From Bacteroidales bacterium (lineage in GTDB: Bacteria > Bacteroidota > Bacteroidia > Bacteroidales > UBA932): DNA of 51,750 bases. The DNA is taken from assembly GCA_017651465.1 (NCBI GenBank), contig JAGCCX010000082.1, positions 1 to 51,750 of the forward strand, read 5' to 3'. Under the pieces are notes generated by a model. It saw only the letters and a list, made by a program, of their open reading frames with translations, was not told the DNA's origin and did not search any database. The translations under genes and the position numbers were made by a program. Below, one piece after another: positions 33,259 to 40,838 of the stretch; within the stretch, counting starts at the first letter, position 1; each line of letters starts with the position of its first letter.

Positions 33259-34257
33259 ATGCAGAAGTATTTCCTCGCCCTGATTCTGGCAACGCTTTCC
33301 TTGACGGGTTGCCAATTTAACAATGACTCACAACAAAAGCCAATTCGTGATGATGACTGGATTGTCCGGGAAATGAAAGAGCTTGGTCCGGATTTCAATG
33401 ATTGCAGTGTTTTCTCTGCAAAAGCGGATTCCGCCCTGGCCGCAGAACGCAACGCCAAGAACTATTGCTGGAAAGGTCGTGCCCTTGGGCTGGAAGGGAA
33501 GCACAAGGAATCTGTAGCATATCTGGACAGCGCACTGTCGCTGGCTGGCGATGATGCAGTGCTGCTGAGCTATTACCACTCCTGCAAAGCTTTTGCATTA
33601 TTAATGTTAGGTGAAACAGACAAAGAACGAGCTGAATACCAGGCAATTATCGATATAGGTTTAGAGGGCTATGTGGACGAAGCGAAAGAGGATCTTGTTC
33701 GCAGCTACTACCACGAAGGCAAATACAAGGAAGCGCTGGATGCCGTTCCTGACGCACTGACACTGGAAGGACTACAGTATTACAGATTGATTATCAATGA
33801 TTTGGGAATCCTGGACGAAGAATCCGATTATGTAAAACTGGAGCACATTTGGAAGCCGATAAACAAAGCCAGATTTATGCTGGCGGCGCCGTCCAACGGG
33901 GAGGTGTCCAGCTGGGAAAGGGGCTTTGAGAACGTCAACAAAATAGACTCCGTGAGCCGGGAGGAGCTAAAAGCTTATGGCAATATCAGACGATTTATGG
34001 CGGTCAAAGATTTCGCCAATGCCTGGTACGGACAATACAGAAGCCTGTCCATAAACAATCTTCGCGAAACAGAATGGCGGCTTCTGCAGTACGATACAAC
34101 GGCAGTCATATTTGAGAACTTACAAGACAAGGTGGCTCATTTGAAAGAAGTGTACGAGGATGTCCTGACCTTCGATGCCAAGACGGAGGATGAATTGACT
34201 CTGCGGTCAACCCTTGCCAAAGATTTCGAACGTTTCTATAAGCATATCCAACAATAA
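33259..34257 (+). CDS. TPR-like lipoprotein
   Basis: The product (332 residues) begins with a lipoprotein signal (FLALILATLSLTGC, Cys18). The middle consists of helical tetratricopeptide-like repeats (YCWKGRALGLEGKHKESVAYLDSAL, SYYHSCKAFALLMLGETDKERAEYQ, DLVRSYYHEGKYKEALDAV; each cut here to its core). The C-terminal third is helical and not recognised. It is likely held at the membrane facing the periplasm as a protein-binding scaffold. It lies 20 bp after the stranded mreB tail and 7 bp before the DUF3298 gene, and probably shares their operon. Its function is unknown. Confidence 0.72.
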   Translation: MQKYFLALILATLSLTGCQFNNDSQQKPIRDDDWIVREMKELGPDFNDCSVFSAKADSALAAERNAKNYCWKGRALGLEGKHKESVAYLDSALSLAGDDAVLLSYYHSCKAFALLMLGETDKERAEYQAIIDIGLEGYVDEAKEDLVRSYYHEGKYKEALDAVPDALTLEGLQYYRLIINDLGILDEESDYVKLEHIWKPINKARFMLAAPSNGEVSSWERGFENVNKIDSVSREELKAYGNIRRFMAVKDFANAWYGQYRSLSINNLRETEWRLLQYDTTAVIFENLQDKVAHLKEVYEDVLTFDAKTEDELTLRSTLAKDFERFYKHIQQ

Positions 34258-34264
34258 GATTACA

Positions 34265-35152
34265 ATGAAAAGATTAACAATAGCAATCTTTATCCTGCTG
34301 TCATTTGCGCTCTCCGTCAGCGCCCAGAATTACAGAGGAGCCTGGAACACCCCGACCATAAGCCACAGCAATTACCCGTCGCAAATCTATTTCGGAATGC
34401 GCGACCCCTACGATCGGACCCCCGGTGTCAAGGCATCCACTATACCTCCCGTTCCGGGGCTCAAGTACAGTTCCTGCTATGTGCTCTGTCCAAAAGATAC
34501 CTGCTATGCCAGGCGTGTAGTCATGGCCGTACGCTGCCCGCAGGAAAGGGTACTTCTGGACTGGGCATCCAAAATGGCAGCATGGTATGAAGTCGTGTGC
34601 TGCGATGATCCGACTGGAAATACTGAGCCGGAGAATGTGCTGGCCGTAAAATCGGCCGGGGATATTTGCCGTCAATATATCCGACGCATCGAGGAATCCG
34701 TCCGGCACGAATGTCAGGAAGACGGCCTGCACGGCGAGATGAATGAGCAGAGTGGTTTCTTGCTGACGGACTGTTGGCAGACCGATAAATACTGCACCTT
34801 CTATGTGGCCACCTGGTATGATATGCTCAGCTGTGGAGACAACACGACCCAGGCCTACTATTCAGTAGACAAGAAAACCGGTCGTGTAGCAACCCTTGAA
34901 GACTTTGTTCCCAAGAGTCGCTGGCAGGCGCTTGCTGAGATACTTTACAAATACCTGAAGAACTCCACAGGGAAGTTATGGGTCGATGAGAACCCCGACA
35001 GGAGCACATTTGATCCGATGGAGACACTAAACGACAGGAGCGGCTGCGCCTTGATTCGTGAGGGACTGGTCATTTACTATTTCCCTTATGCTATCGGCGG
35101 CGGATATGAAGGAGAAATCATGGCGGTGATCCCGCTTAGTGAACTTCGCTGA
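34265..35152 (+). CDS. Secreted DUF3298-type protein
   Basis: The start is the ATG at 34265 (MKRLTIAIFILLSFALSVSAQ), giving a Sec signal and 295 residues. The C-terminal part has a DUF3298/RsiV-like pattern: AYYSVDKKTGRVATLEDFV, then ALAEILYKYLKN, and IREGLVIYYFPYAIGGGYEGEIMAVIPLSEL at the end (given in pieces). Domains of this type occur in secreted or anti-sigma-like proteins that bind lysozyme or other ligands. The N-terminal half is Cys-rich (SSCYVLCPKDTCYARR, VVCCDD), suggesting disulphides in the periplasm. It is the last plus-strand gene before copy B of the hairpin element. Confidence 0.7.
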   Translation: MKRLTIAIFILLSFALSVSAQNYRGAWNTPTISHSNYPSQIYFGMRDPYDRTPGVKASTIPPVPGLKYSSCYVLCPKDTCYARRVVMAVRCPQERVLLDWASKMAAWYEVVCCDDPTGNTEPENVLAVKSAGDICRQYIRRIEESVRHECQEDGLHGEMNEQSGFLLTDCWQTDKYCTFYVATWYDMLSCGDNTTQAYYSVDKKTGRVATLEDFVPKSRWQALAEILYKYLKNSTGKLWVDENPDRSTFDPMETLNDRSGCALIREGLVIYYFPYAIGGGYEGEIMAVIPLSELR

Positions 35153-35155
35153 GAT

Positions 35156-35191
35156 GTGCCAGGCTGGTCGAATATAGGGCGGCCCTGGCAC
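35156..35191. terminator. Stem-loop after the DUF3298 gene
   Basis: GTGCCAGG (35156-35163) pairs perfectly with CCTGGCAC (35184-35191) right after the stop codon. No T-tract follows, so it may act as an RNA-stabilising or weak termination hairpin. Confidence 0.4.
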
Positions 35192-35260
35192 GAATTAGGC
35201 TGAATTCGTAGCAGGCCAGCCCAGCCAGCGGCCGGCACGGCACGTTGTTGACTGTCCTCC

Positions 35261-35290
35261 CGATCTTTCCAGGTCTTTCCCGGTCTTTCC
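35261..35290. repeat. Three tandem 10-bp repeats
   Basis: CGATCTTTCC, AGGTCTTTCC and CGGTCTTTCC follow each other directly, just before copy B of the hairpin element. The unit is too short and few for a CRISPR array; it is a small tandem repeat. Confidence 0.6.
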
Positions 35291-35299
35291 TGGCCCCTT

Positions 35300-35528
35300 C
35301 CGGTAAACGATACGCCACCAAATGCCGCCCAGGGTAGTTTGGTGCCGTAAACCCCTGGATTATTGAGGGGGGGTATTGCACTGCAAGCCACCAGTGGCCG
35401 ATTTGTGAAATATATATTACCGAAAAAACGCCTTCTCCCGCCGTTTGTCCTCAAAACCAGCCCTCCGTGAGGACAAAACTCAGTTTTCCCGCCCTTTGTC
35501 CTCAAAACCGGCCCTCTGCGAGGACAAA
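35300..35528 (+). repeat. Hairpin-rich intergenic element, copy B (last hairpin duplicated)
   Basis: This is homologous to 20693-20872, in the same orientation, with long identical runs including the GCCACCAGTGGCCGATTTGTG region. CACCAAA/TTTGGTG forms a perfect first stem here. The final hairpin TTTGTCCTC/GAGGACAAA is present twice: 35444-35452 with 35469-35477 and 35495-35503 with 35520-35528. It lies 84 bp upstream of the rpmE2 promoter. The 500-bp stretch between the DUF3298 gene and rpmE2 has no convincing gene. Confidence 0.7.
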
Positions 35529-35612
35529 CTGCGGGGCGGAAAGGGCGGCGGGGTTTCTGCGGGGCTCTGGCGTGACAGGTGCAATGCGCTGTGCGATTTT
35601 GCGGGCAAAGCA

Positions 35613-35642
35613 TTGTTATTTATCGAAAAAGTGCTATATTTG
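35613..35642 (+). promoter_or_regulatory. Promoter of rpmE2
   Basis: TTG (35613-35615) and TATATTTG (35635-35642) are 19 nt apart, a good Bacteroidota promoter. The leader to the ATG at 35668 would be about 20 nt. Confidence 0.75.
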
Positions 35643-35667
35643 CGGCCGATTTTTTAAAACTAGTTTT

Positions 35668-35919
35668 ATGAAACAAGGAATCCATCCCGAAACCTACCGC
35701 CTTGTAGCTTTCAAGGATATGTCCAACGAAGATGTATTCATCACCCGCAGTTGCGCCAACACCAAGGAGACGATAACTATCGAGGGTGTCGAATATCCTC
35801 TTGTGAAGCTTGAGATTTCCAATACTTCTCATCCTTTCTACACCGGCAAGATGAAGATCGTCGATACCGCCGGCCGTGTGGATCAGTTCTACCAGCGCTA
35901 CAAAGCCCGCAAGAAATAA
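35668..35919 (+). CDS. rpmE2: Ribosomal protein bL31, type B (zinc-free)
   Basis: The 83-residue protein starts [18 protein letters not shown] and ends [26 protein letters not shown], with the internal [13 protein letters not shown] and HPFYTGK typical of L31. The paired Cys motifs of the zinc-binding type A form are absent, so it is type B, the form usual in Bacteroidota. L31 sits at the large-subunit central protuberance and bridges the subunits. A strong terminator follows 21 bp later. The start ATG agrees with the promoter at 35613-35642; an open frame upstream of it is not coding. Confidence 0.95.
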   Translation: MKQGIHPETYRLVAFKDMSNEDVFITRSCANTKETITIEGVEYPLVKLEISNTSHPFYTGKMKIVDTAGRVDQFYQRYKARKK

Positions 35920-35940
35920 TTGCTTGCGTCAAGATAGGCA

Positions 35941-35974
35941 AAAAGCCCGGAGTTCAAGGAACCCCGGGCTTTTT
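35941..35974. terminator. Bidirectional terminator between rpmE2 and aqpZ
   Basis: AAAAGCCCGG pairs with CCGGGCTTTT, with an inner GTTC/GAAC extension and an AAG loop. A-rich and T-rich ends on both sides allow termination of both convergent genes. Confidence 0.85.
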
Positions 35975-36005
35975 CTTTTCGCTCAATTAACTGAGCTGAA
36001 ATCTC

Positions 36006-36689
36006 TTACTTCTCCTTGGGAGCAAGACACTTCCAGCAAAGTGCGCTCAGTGCACCGCCCACAAGAGGTGCGCAGATGAACACCCAAACGTCTTTGATAG
36101 CGTCGCCGCCGGCAAAGATTGCAGGACCGAGCGAGCGGGCAGGGTTCACGGAAGTACCGGTGAGGTTGATGCACACAAGGTGGATCAGGATGAGGCTCAG
36201 GCCGATGGCAAGGCCTGCCAGGTTGCCTGCACCCACTTTACCGTCCGTGGTGCCGAGCACTACAAGTACAAAGAGGAATGTGGCGATGACTTCCACGAGG
36301 AATGCTCCGCCGGCTCCTCCGGCATTGGCCACTCCGTTTGCGCCGAGGCCTTCGGGGCTGCCCATTGCTCCGGGAGCTCCAGTAACGTTGACGATGAGGA
36401 GCAGGAGAGCGCCGGCGATGATACCGCCGATGAACTGGCCGACCCAGTAGCCGCAGGCGTCTTTCCAGCTCATACGGCCGGAGAGAGCTACGCCGAGGGT
36501 GATAGCAGGATTGATGTGGCAGCCGCTGATGCCGCCGATGGTGTAGGCCATAGCTACAACGGCAAGACCGAAGGCAATGGCTGTGCCGACGACGCCGGCA
36601 GTATCACCACATCCAAGGAACATTGCAGTTCCGCAACCAAGGAAAGTCAGGACAAATGTGCCTAGACATTCAGCAAAATACTTTTTCAT
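36006..36689 (-). CDS. aqpZ: Aquaporin Z family water channel
   Basis: The 227-residue protein has six membrane helices and the two NPA boxes of the MIP family: CHINPAITLGVA and TSVNPARSLGPA, the latter with the selectivity-filter Arg. The start MKKYFAECLGTFVLTFLGCGTAM is typical of AqpZ. The region between helices 3 and 4 (NVTGAPGAMGSPEGLGANG, shown shortened) is Gly-rich. It should pass water rather than glycerol, judging from the narrow-type sequence, but this is inferred. It lies 43 bp after the FAD/FGE fusion gene on the same strand and has its own -7-like box. Confidence 0.93.
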   Translation of the reverse strand: MKKYFAECLGTFVLTFLGCGTAMFLGCGDTAGVVGTAIAFGLAVVAMAYTIGGISGCHINPAITLGVALSGRMSWKDACGYWVGQFIGGIIAGALLLLIVNVTGAPGAMGSPEGLGANGVANAGGAGGAFLVEVIATFLFVLVVLGTTDGKVGAGNLAGLAIGLSLILIHLVCINLTGTSVNPARSLGPAIFAGGDAIKDVWVFICAPLVGGALSALCWKCLAPKEK

Positions 36690-36713
36690 ACAAAATATTG
36701 GTTATGGTTTTCA

Positions 36714-36721
36714 CAAATATA
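36714..36721 (-). promoter_or_regulatory. Possible -7 box for aqpZ
   Basis: On the minus strand TATATTTG matches TAnnTTTG at 36721-36714, about 25 nt before the aqpZ start. No TTG is seen at the expected distance upstream, so only the -7 half is supported. Confidence 0.4.
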
Positions 36722-36732
36722 AATAATTTTTC

Positions 36733-39309
36733 TTATTTATCCATCACTATGCGGAAGCCGTTGATGACCAGGTTACTTTCGGGTGCGTCGAAGCTGCGGT
36801 AAGTGACCCTGCAACTGTTGGTTCCTCCGAATATGCCTCCTCCCCGCACAACTGCATACGCGCCTTTTTCAGCGCCCAGGGGATTACTTACGGTGGCGGG
36901 GGAGTAGGGCCCGTAAAGATCGGAACAGAGTTCCCAGGCATTGCCGCTCATATCGTAAATGCCCAGCTCGTTTGGCAGTTTGGTGCCCACAGGATGCATT
37001 ACCCCTCCTGAAGTGAGGTTGATCCAGGCCACGTCGGCCCAGTCGTTGCTGCCGCTGTAGAGGAAACCCTTTGAGTAGCGCCCGCCGCGGGCTGCATACT
37101 CCCATTCGGCTTCGGTGGGAAGCCGGAAAGAGCGTCCGGTGAGCGCTTTCAGTTTGTCGCAGAAGACGGCGATCTCGGTGCGGGTCTTACGTTGGACGGG
37201 CAGCAGTTCGCTGCTGCTATCGGGCGTCGAGCCCATTACGGCGCACCAAAGAGCGTTTGTCACTTCGTACCGCCCTATGTAGTAAGTGTCGAGCCTTACG
37301 TCGTGGGCTGGAAGCTCATCCACGTGCGTGTAAGCGGCGCGGCCGTCCGCTCCCATACGGAACAATCCCCCCTCTACCAGAACCATCTCCAGTTTGCATC
37401 CGTTTACATCTGCACTCCAGTCGGCCTCTTTGACGCTGTGCGGCGGTGTGATACGTTCGGTGAGCGGCTTTTCGAAGAAGTGGTGGGCATTGCGTCCAAT
37501 GTTGGTCATCTGGAGGTTGGGTGCCGACGGGTCTCCTGCGCCCTTGGTCATCAGCAGCTTGAGATCATCGAAGTGCGCAGGCCACAGTTCGCGAGGGGTG
37601 CAGCTGTAGTCGGTGCAAACCTTGGCGGCAAGTCCCACCACCTCGCCCATCATCGCGCAGGTGCGCATCACCCGCACCGAGGCCAGGGCTACGTGGGTCA
37701 CGCTGATGTCGCGGCCTGCCATAAACAGGTTGCTTATGTTGCGCGAATACAGGCAGCGGTAGGGAATAGGGCTCACGGGCGTTTCTTCCTGGTCGCATAC
37801 GCTTTTGAACTCCCGGCCAGGGAAGTACCGGTGGTTTTCGGGCTCGGGGTAGTGGATGTCGATAGACCAGGAAGTGGAACAGGTTCCGTCGGGGAACTGT
37901 ATGTTGTGCAGTATGTCGTTGCCGCTCAGCACGTAATCGCCCATAAGGCGGCGGCTCTCGCGCTTGCCGCTGTTGAATGATACCCAGTCGAGGGAGCGGC
38001 GTTCGAATTCGCTGCGGAAAGAGGCTTTGTTCTTGATATACGACCAGTTGGCATATATTGCCAGCATCCCGTAGTCGCGTATCTGCTCGGCTTCGAGTAT
38101 CTGGTCGCTGAACATACCGGTTTCCCAGGTCCAGGAGCCCTTGGTCATACGCTGGCAGCTTTGCTCGTCCAGGACCAGGCCGTATTCGAATTCGGGGAAA
38201 CTGCTGGGGGCATCGTCTTTTTTTGAACTCCACTGGAGCGAAGCGCCGAGCACCATATTGTCTGCCTGCTCCGGGGCCTGGGGCTCACCGTATTCGCTGC
38301 GGGCCTCACGTCCGGTACGGAAATCGGCGCCTGCAATGGTGCCCACAGTGCCGTCGCCGGTGCAGTCGGCAAACAGAGGTGCAAAGAAGCGCAGCCTCTC
38401 TCCGCTAACCACGTGGCGGCCGGTAACGGACACTATCCGGCTGCCTGACTTTTCGACTTCAAGCACCTTGGTGAGAGTGAACAGGCTGATGTTGGGCTCG
38501 GAGGTCACAATGCGCATCTTTTCAGCGTCCCCATAATACTCAACGGGCATTGCATTGCCTTTACGCGTGGGGGCGAATTCCTTTAGCAGGTTGCCCAGGT
38601 TGGGGTAAGGCTGGCAGTCGATCGCTCCGCCAAGCTGCACCCGTATTTCCGACGAATTATTGCCGCCAAGGACAGCCCTGTCTTGTATCAGGGCGACCCG
38701 GAGGCCCTGCCTTGCCGCCGCTACGGACGCGCAAATTCCGGAATACCCGCCGCCTATGACAACAAGGTCGAAGCTTCCGGCATCTTTTGCCTGGGGAACT
38801 GCGGCGGGGAAGGGCCTGAAAGCCTTTAACTGCTCCTCGCTGAGCGCCTTGGTGCTGAATAGTATAGCGTCGAAACGACCTTCCAGGCCAGTGAGGTCTT
38901 TGACTGAAAGATCTTCCGTTCCCTTGCCCAGGCGGACCCTGCCGGCCAGCTGCCATTCCCATCCTTTTCCCGAGCTGCCGATTGACGTGAGGGCTTTTCC
39001 GCCGACGCAGATCTTAAACTTGCCGGGCCCCTCTCCCGGAGAGAAAGGGGATGTCCAGTTGTACGTGCGGGCGTAGATGTAGTATCGTCCGCGTTTGGGA
39101 ACTTCTATGCGCGTGACCGCGTCCTTTACCGGCACTCCGGCACCGTGTGCCAGCAGGTAAGACGAGCCCATCTGCTCGATGAACTGCTGGTCGAGCGACC
39201 AGCCGCCATAATCGTCGAACTGTTCTGCCTCCACAAGTATATGCTGCTGGGCCGCAGCGCTTGAGCAAATGGCCAGCAAACACAGAACGGAATATAGAAT
39301 ATGGCGCAT
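36733..39309 (-). CDS. FAD-dependent oxidoreductase fused to FGE/SUMF1-like domain
   Basis: The 858-residue protein has a signal peptide (HILYSVLCLLAICSSAAAQ). Residues about 22-170 form a golvesin/xanthan-lyase-type beta domain (ILVEAEQFDDYGGWSLDQQF, RGRYYIYARTYNW). An FAD-binding Rossmann domain follows (DLVVIGGGYSGICASVAAA, ALIQDRAVLGGNNSSE), then the remaining oxidoreductase part to about 600. The C-terminal about 220 residues are a formylglycine-generating-enzyme/sulfatase-modifying-factor-like domain (GGLFRMGADG, YYIGRYEVTNALWCAVMG, RLPTEAEWEYAARGG, DMSGNAWELCSDL, VVRGGGIFG). The paired catalytic cysteines of true FGEs are not both present (one Cys in GTNSCRVTYRS). This is an unusual combination; the substrate is unknown. 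Confidence 0.82.
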   Translation of the reverse strand: MRHILYSVLCLLAICSSAAAQQHILVEAEQFDDYGGWSLDQQFIEQMGSSYLLAHGAGVPVKDAVTRIEVPKRGRYYIYARTYNWTSPFSPGEGPGKFKICVGGKALTSIGSSGKGWEWQLAGRVRLGKGTEDLSVKDLTGLEGRFDAILFSTKALSEEQLKAFRPFPAAVPQAKDAGSFDLVVIGGGYSGICASVAAARQGLRVALIQDRAVLGGNNSSEIRVQLGGAIDCQPYPNLGNLLKEFAPTRKGNAMPVEYYGDAEKMRIVTSEPNISLFTLTKVLEVEKSGSRIVSVTGRHVVSGERLRFFAPLFADCTGDGTVGTIAGADFRTGREARSEYGEPQAPEQADNMVLGASLQWSSKKDDAPSSFPEFEYGLVLDEQSCQRMTKGSWTWETGMFSDQILEAEQIRDYGMLAIYANWSYIKNKASFRSEFERRSLDWVSFNSGKRESRRLMGDYVLSGNDILHNIQFPDGTCSTSWSIDIHYPEPENHRYFPGREFKSVCDQEETPVSPIPYRCLYSRNISNLFMAGRDISVTHVALASVRVMRTCAMMGEVVGLAAKVCTDYSCTPRELWPAHFDDLKLLMTKGAGDPSAPNLQMTNIGRNAHHFFEKPLTERITPPHSVKEADWSADVNGCKLEMVLVEGGLFRMGADGRAAYTHVDELPAHDVRLDTYYIGRYEVTNALWCAVMGSTPDSSSELLPVQRKTRTEIAVFCDKLKALTGRSFRLPTEAEWEYAARGGRYSKGFLYSGSNDWADVAWINLTSGGVMHPVGTKLPNELGIYDMSGNAWELCSDLYGPYSPATVSNPLGAEKGAYAVVRGGGIFGGTNSCRVTYRSFDAPESNLVINGFRIVMDK

Positions 39310-39344
39310 AATGGCTATAAAGTTATGAATTTTTAATCAAAACG

Positions 39345-39375
39345 TTTGGTGAATCAAAAAATCTTCATATCTTTG
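39345..39375 (+). promoter_or_regulatory. Promoter of tRNA-Glu
   Basis: TTTG (39345-39348) and TATCTTTG (39368-39375) are 19 nt apart, an excellent match. Transcription would begin about 39382, just before the tRNA 5' end at 39387. Confidence 0.75.
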
Positions 39376-39386
39376 CACTCCAACCC

Positions 39387-39461
39387 GGTGGGTTCGTATA
39401 ACGGTCAGTACTCGAGATTCTCAATCTCGCAATAGGAGTTCGATTCTCCTACCCACTACCA
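39387..39461 (+). tRNA. tRNA-Glu (anticodon CTC)
   Basis: The sequence folds as a cloverleaf: acceptor GGTGGGT with ACCCACT (first pair G-U), D-arm GTATAACGGTCAGTAC, anticodon arm CGAGA-TTCTCAA-TCTCG, and T-arm AGGAG-TTCGATT-CTCCT. The 3' CCA is encoded. The anticodon CTC reads GAG, so the amino acid is glutamate; the TCG after the acceptor is typical of tRNA-Glu. It lies alone between two minus-strand genes with its own promoter and terminator. Confidence 0.9.
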
Positions 39462-39464
39462 AAG

Positions 39465-39489
39465 GCACTGCGCAAGCGGTGCTTTTTTT
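39465..39489 (+). terminator. Terminator of tRNA-Glu
   Basis: GCACTGC (39465-39471), a GCAA tetraloop and GCGGTGC (39476-39482) form a stem with one T-G pair, followed by seven T residues. Confidence 0.8.
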
Positions 39490-39491
39490 GT

Positions 39492-40838
39492 TTATCCGCT
39501 GAAATCGACCTCTCCGAAGGCGAGGGAACCTATCAGTTTGGTAGCACAGCGTCGGTAGTCGGAACCGGCGCCGAGGAAATTCTTCCAGAGCGAGATGAAA
39601 TTGCCTGTTATAAGCATTTCGCTGACCGGGCGCAGGGGCTTCCCATTCTCGAAGTACTGGCCCGAGATACCATAGGAAAAGTCTCCGGTGGCCGGATTGC
39701 AGTTGCCGCCGTTAAAGTCGGTAACCAGTATGCCTCTGCCGAGCATCTGCATAAGCCCGCTCTGGTCTGTCGCTTCCGACGGAAAAGGGCAAAGTCGCGG
39801 ACGCGTGGCTTCCTCCACCGTGGGCTGGAAGCCTGTCTTGCCGGACATATAAGTGTTTACGGAGTAGCGCATAACTATTCCTCCGGAAATGATGGGCCCC
39901 TCTTTGGTGGCGACTCCCTCCGAGTCGAACAGCTTCGATCCGGTTTCGCCCTTGCGCCAGGGCTCGTCAAGGAGGGTCATATTCCCGGAGAACACCTGCC
40001 TTCCCAGGCTCCCCACAAGGAACGAGTTGCCCTGCTGGAGAGAATAGGCGTTGAGGGCATTGAGCAGCGGGCTCACAAGGCGCGAGGCCACGTTGGCGGC
40101 TACTACCATATTGTATTTTCCGCTTTCTTCCGGGCGGGCTCCTATCTGGGCGCAGGCGCGGAGTATGGCTGTCTTTCCGCAGGCGGAGGCGTCAAAATCG
40201 CTCAGCAGGGGAGACGAGGTCCACCAGTAGTCGCTGTATTTATCGCCCGACGGGTCCTCGATAGTAACTTCCACTCCATAGTCGAAGGATGTTTCGGTGT
40301 GGCGGCATTCAAGCCCCTGACTGTCCACCACATATACATCGTATTCGGAGTCGCTGTACTCTCCCTCCTCCGACACCAGCTTCACCCCCTGGGGAAGGCC
40401 CTCAAGGGGCTTTCCGCTGACGGCAGCATCGAGGGCCGCCCTGCGTCTTGCCGGGGCGTCTATCCCGTTATAGGCAGGGTCGTAAATGTTCATTTCCTTT
40501 CCGCTCACGGCAGAAACGCAGCAGCGCTCCCGCTCGGGAAGCTTTCGGAAGGAGTCGGGGGCAAGCATCTTTACCGTCTGTACCGCACCCCTGATGAAAC
40601 GCCTGAGGCTTTCCCTCTCCAGCCTGTTGCTGGAAAAGCTCCCGAAACTCCCGTCCACGAAAAGGGCTATGTTTACGGTGCGGTCGGCGCAGCGGGTGAC
40701 CTTATCTACCTGGCCGTCAAGTGTGGCGATCTGGTCTTCGGTGCTCTTGGTAAGGGTGATACGGGCGTCGCTGGCACCCTCCTCGCCGGCAAACACGAGG
40801 CACTCCTTAATAAGTGCTTTTTCAACGTCGGTGATCAT
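39492..40838 (-). CDS. tldE: TldE/PmbA-family protein
   Basis: The start at 40838 (MITDVEKALIKECLVFAGEEG) gives 448 residues; the frame is open further upstream but that would enter tldD. It lacks the HExxxH metal motif of its partner, as expected for TldE. Family features include LDGQVDKVTRCADRTVNIALF, GSFSSNRLERESLRRFI, LEGLPQGVKLVSEEGEYSDS, and SYGISGQYFENGKPLRPVSEM near the C-terminus. TldD and TldE form a heterodimeric zinc protease that trims unfolded peptides and, in some bacteria, matures modified peptides. It overlaps tldD by ATGA, so the two subunits are translationally coupled. Confidence 0.9.
   Translation of the reverse strand: MITDVEKALIKECLVFAGEEGASDARITLTKSTEDQIATLDGQVDKVTRCADRTVNIALFVDGSFGSFSSNRLERESLRRFIRGAVQTVKMLAPDSFRKLPERERCCVSAVSGKEMNIYDPAYNGIDAPARRRAALDAAVSGKPLEGLPQGVKLVSEEGEYSDSEYDVYVVDSQGLECRHTETSFDYGVEVTIEDPSGDKYSDYWWTSSPLLSDFDASACGKTAILRACAQIGARPEESGKYNMVVAANVASRLVSPLLNALNAYSLQQGNSFLVGSLGRQVFSGNMTLLDEPWRKGETGSKLFDSEGVATKEGPIISGGIVMRYSVNTYMSGKTGFQPTVEEATRPRLCPFPSEATDQSGLMQMLGRGILVTDFNGGNCNPATGDFSYGISGQYFENGKPLRPVSEMLITGNFISLWKNFLGAGSDYRRCATKLIGSLAFGEVDFSG

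Noticed and set aside
21325-35152. Integrative element with integrase
   Set aside because: No integrase, transposase, relaxase or clear att site was seen in the accessory region, so mobility is only suggested by the repeats.
35261-35528. Tandem repeats considered as a CRISPR array
   Set aside because: The 10-bp units have no spacers, and the hairpin units occur only twice; no cas genes are present.
35467-35667. Longer open frame extending upstream of rpmE2
   Set aside because: It passes through the promoter and the hairpin element; the ATG at 35668 begins the L31 sequence.
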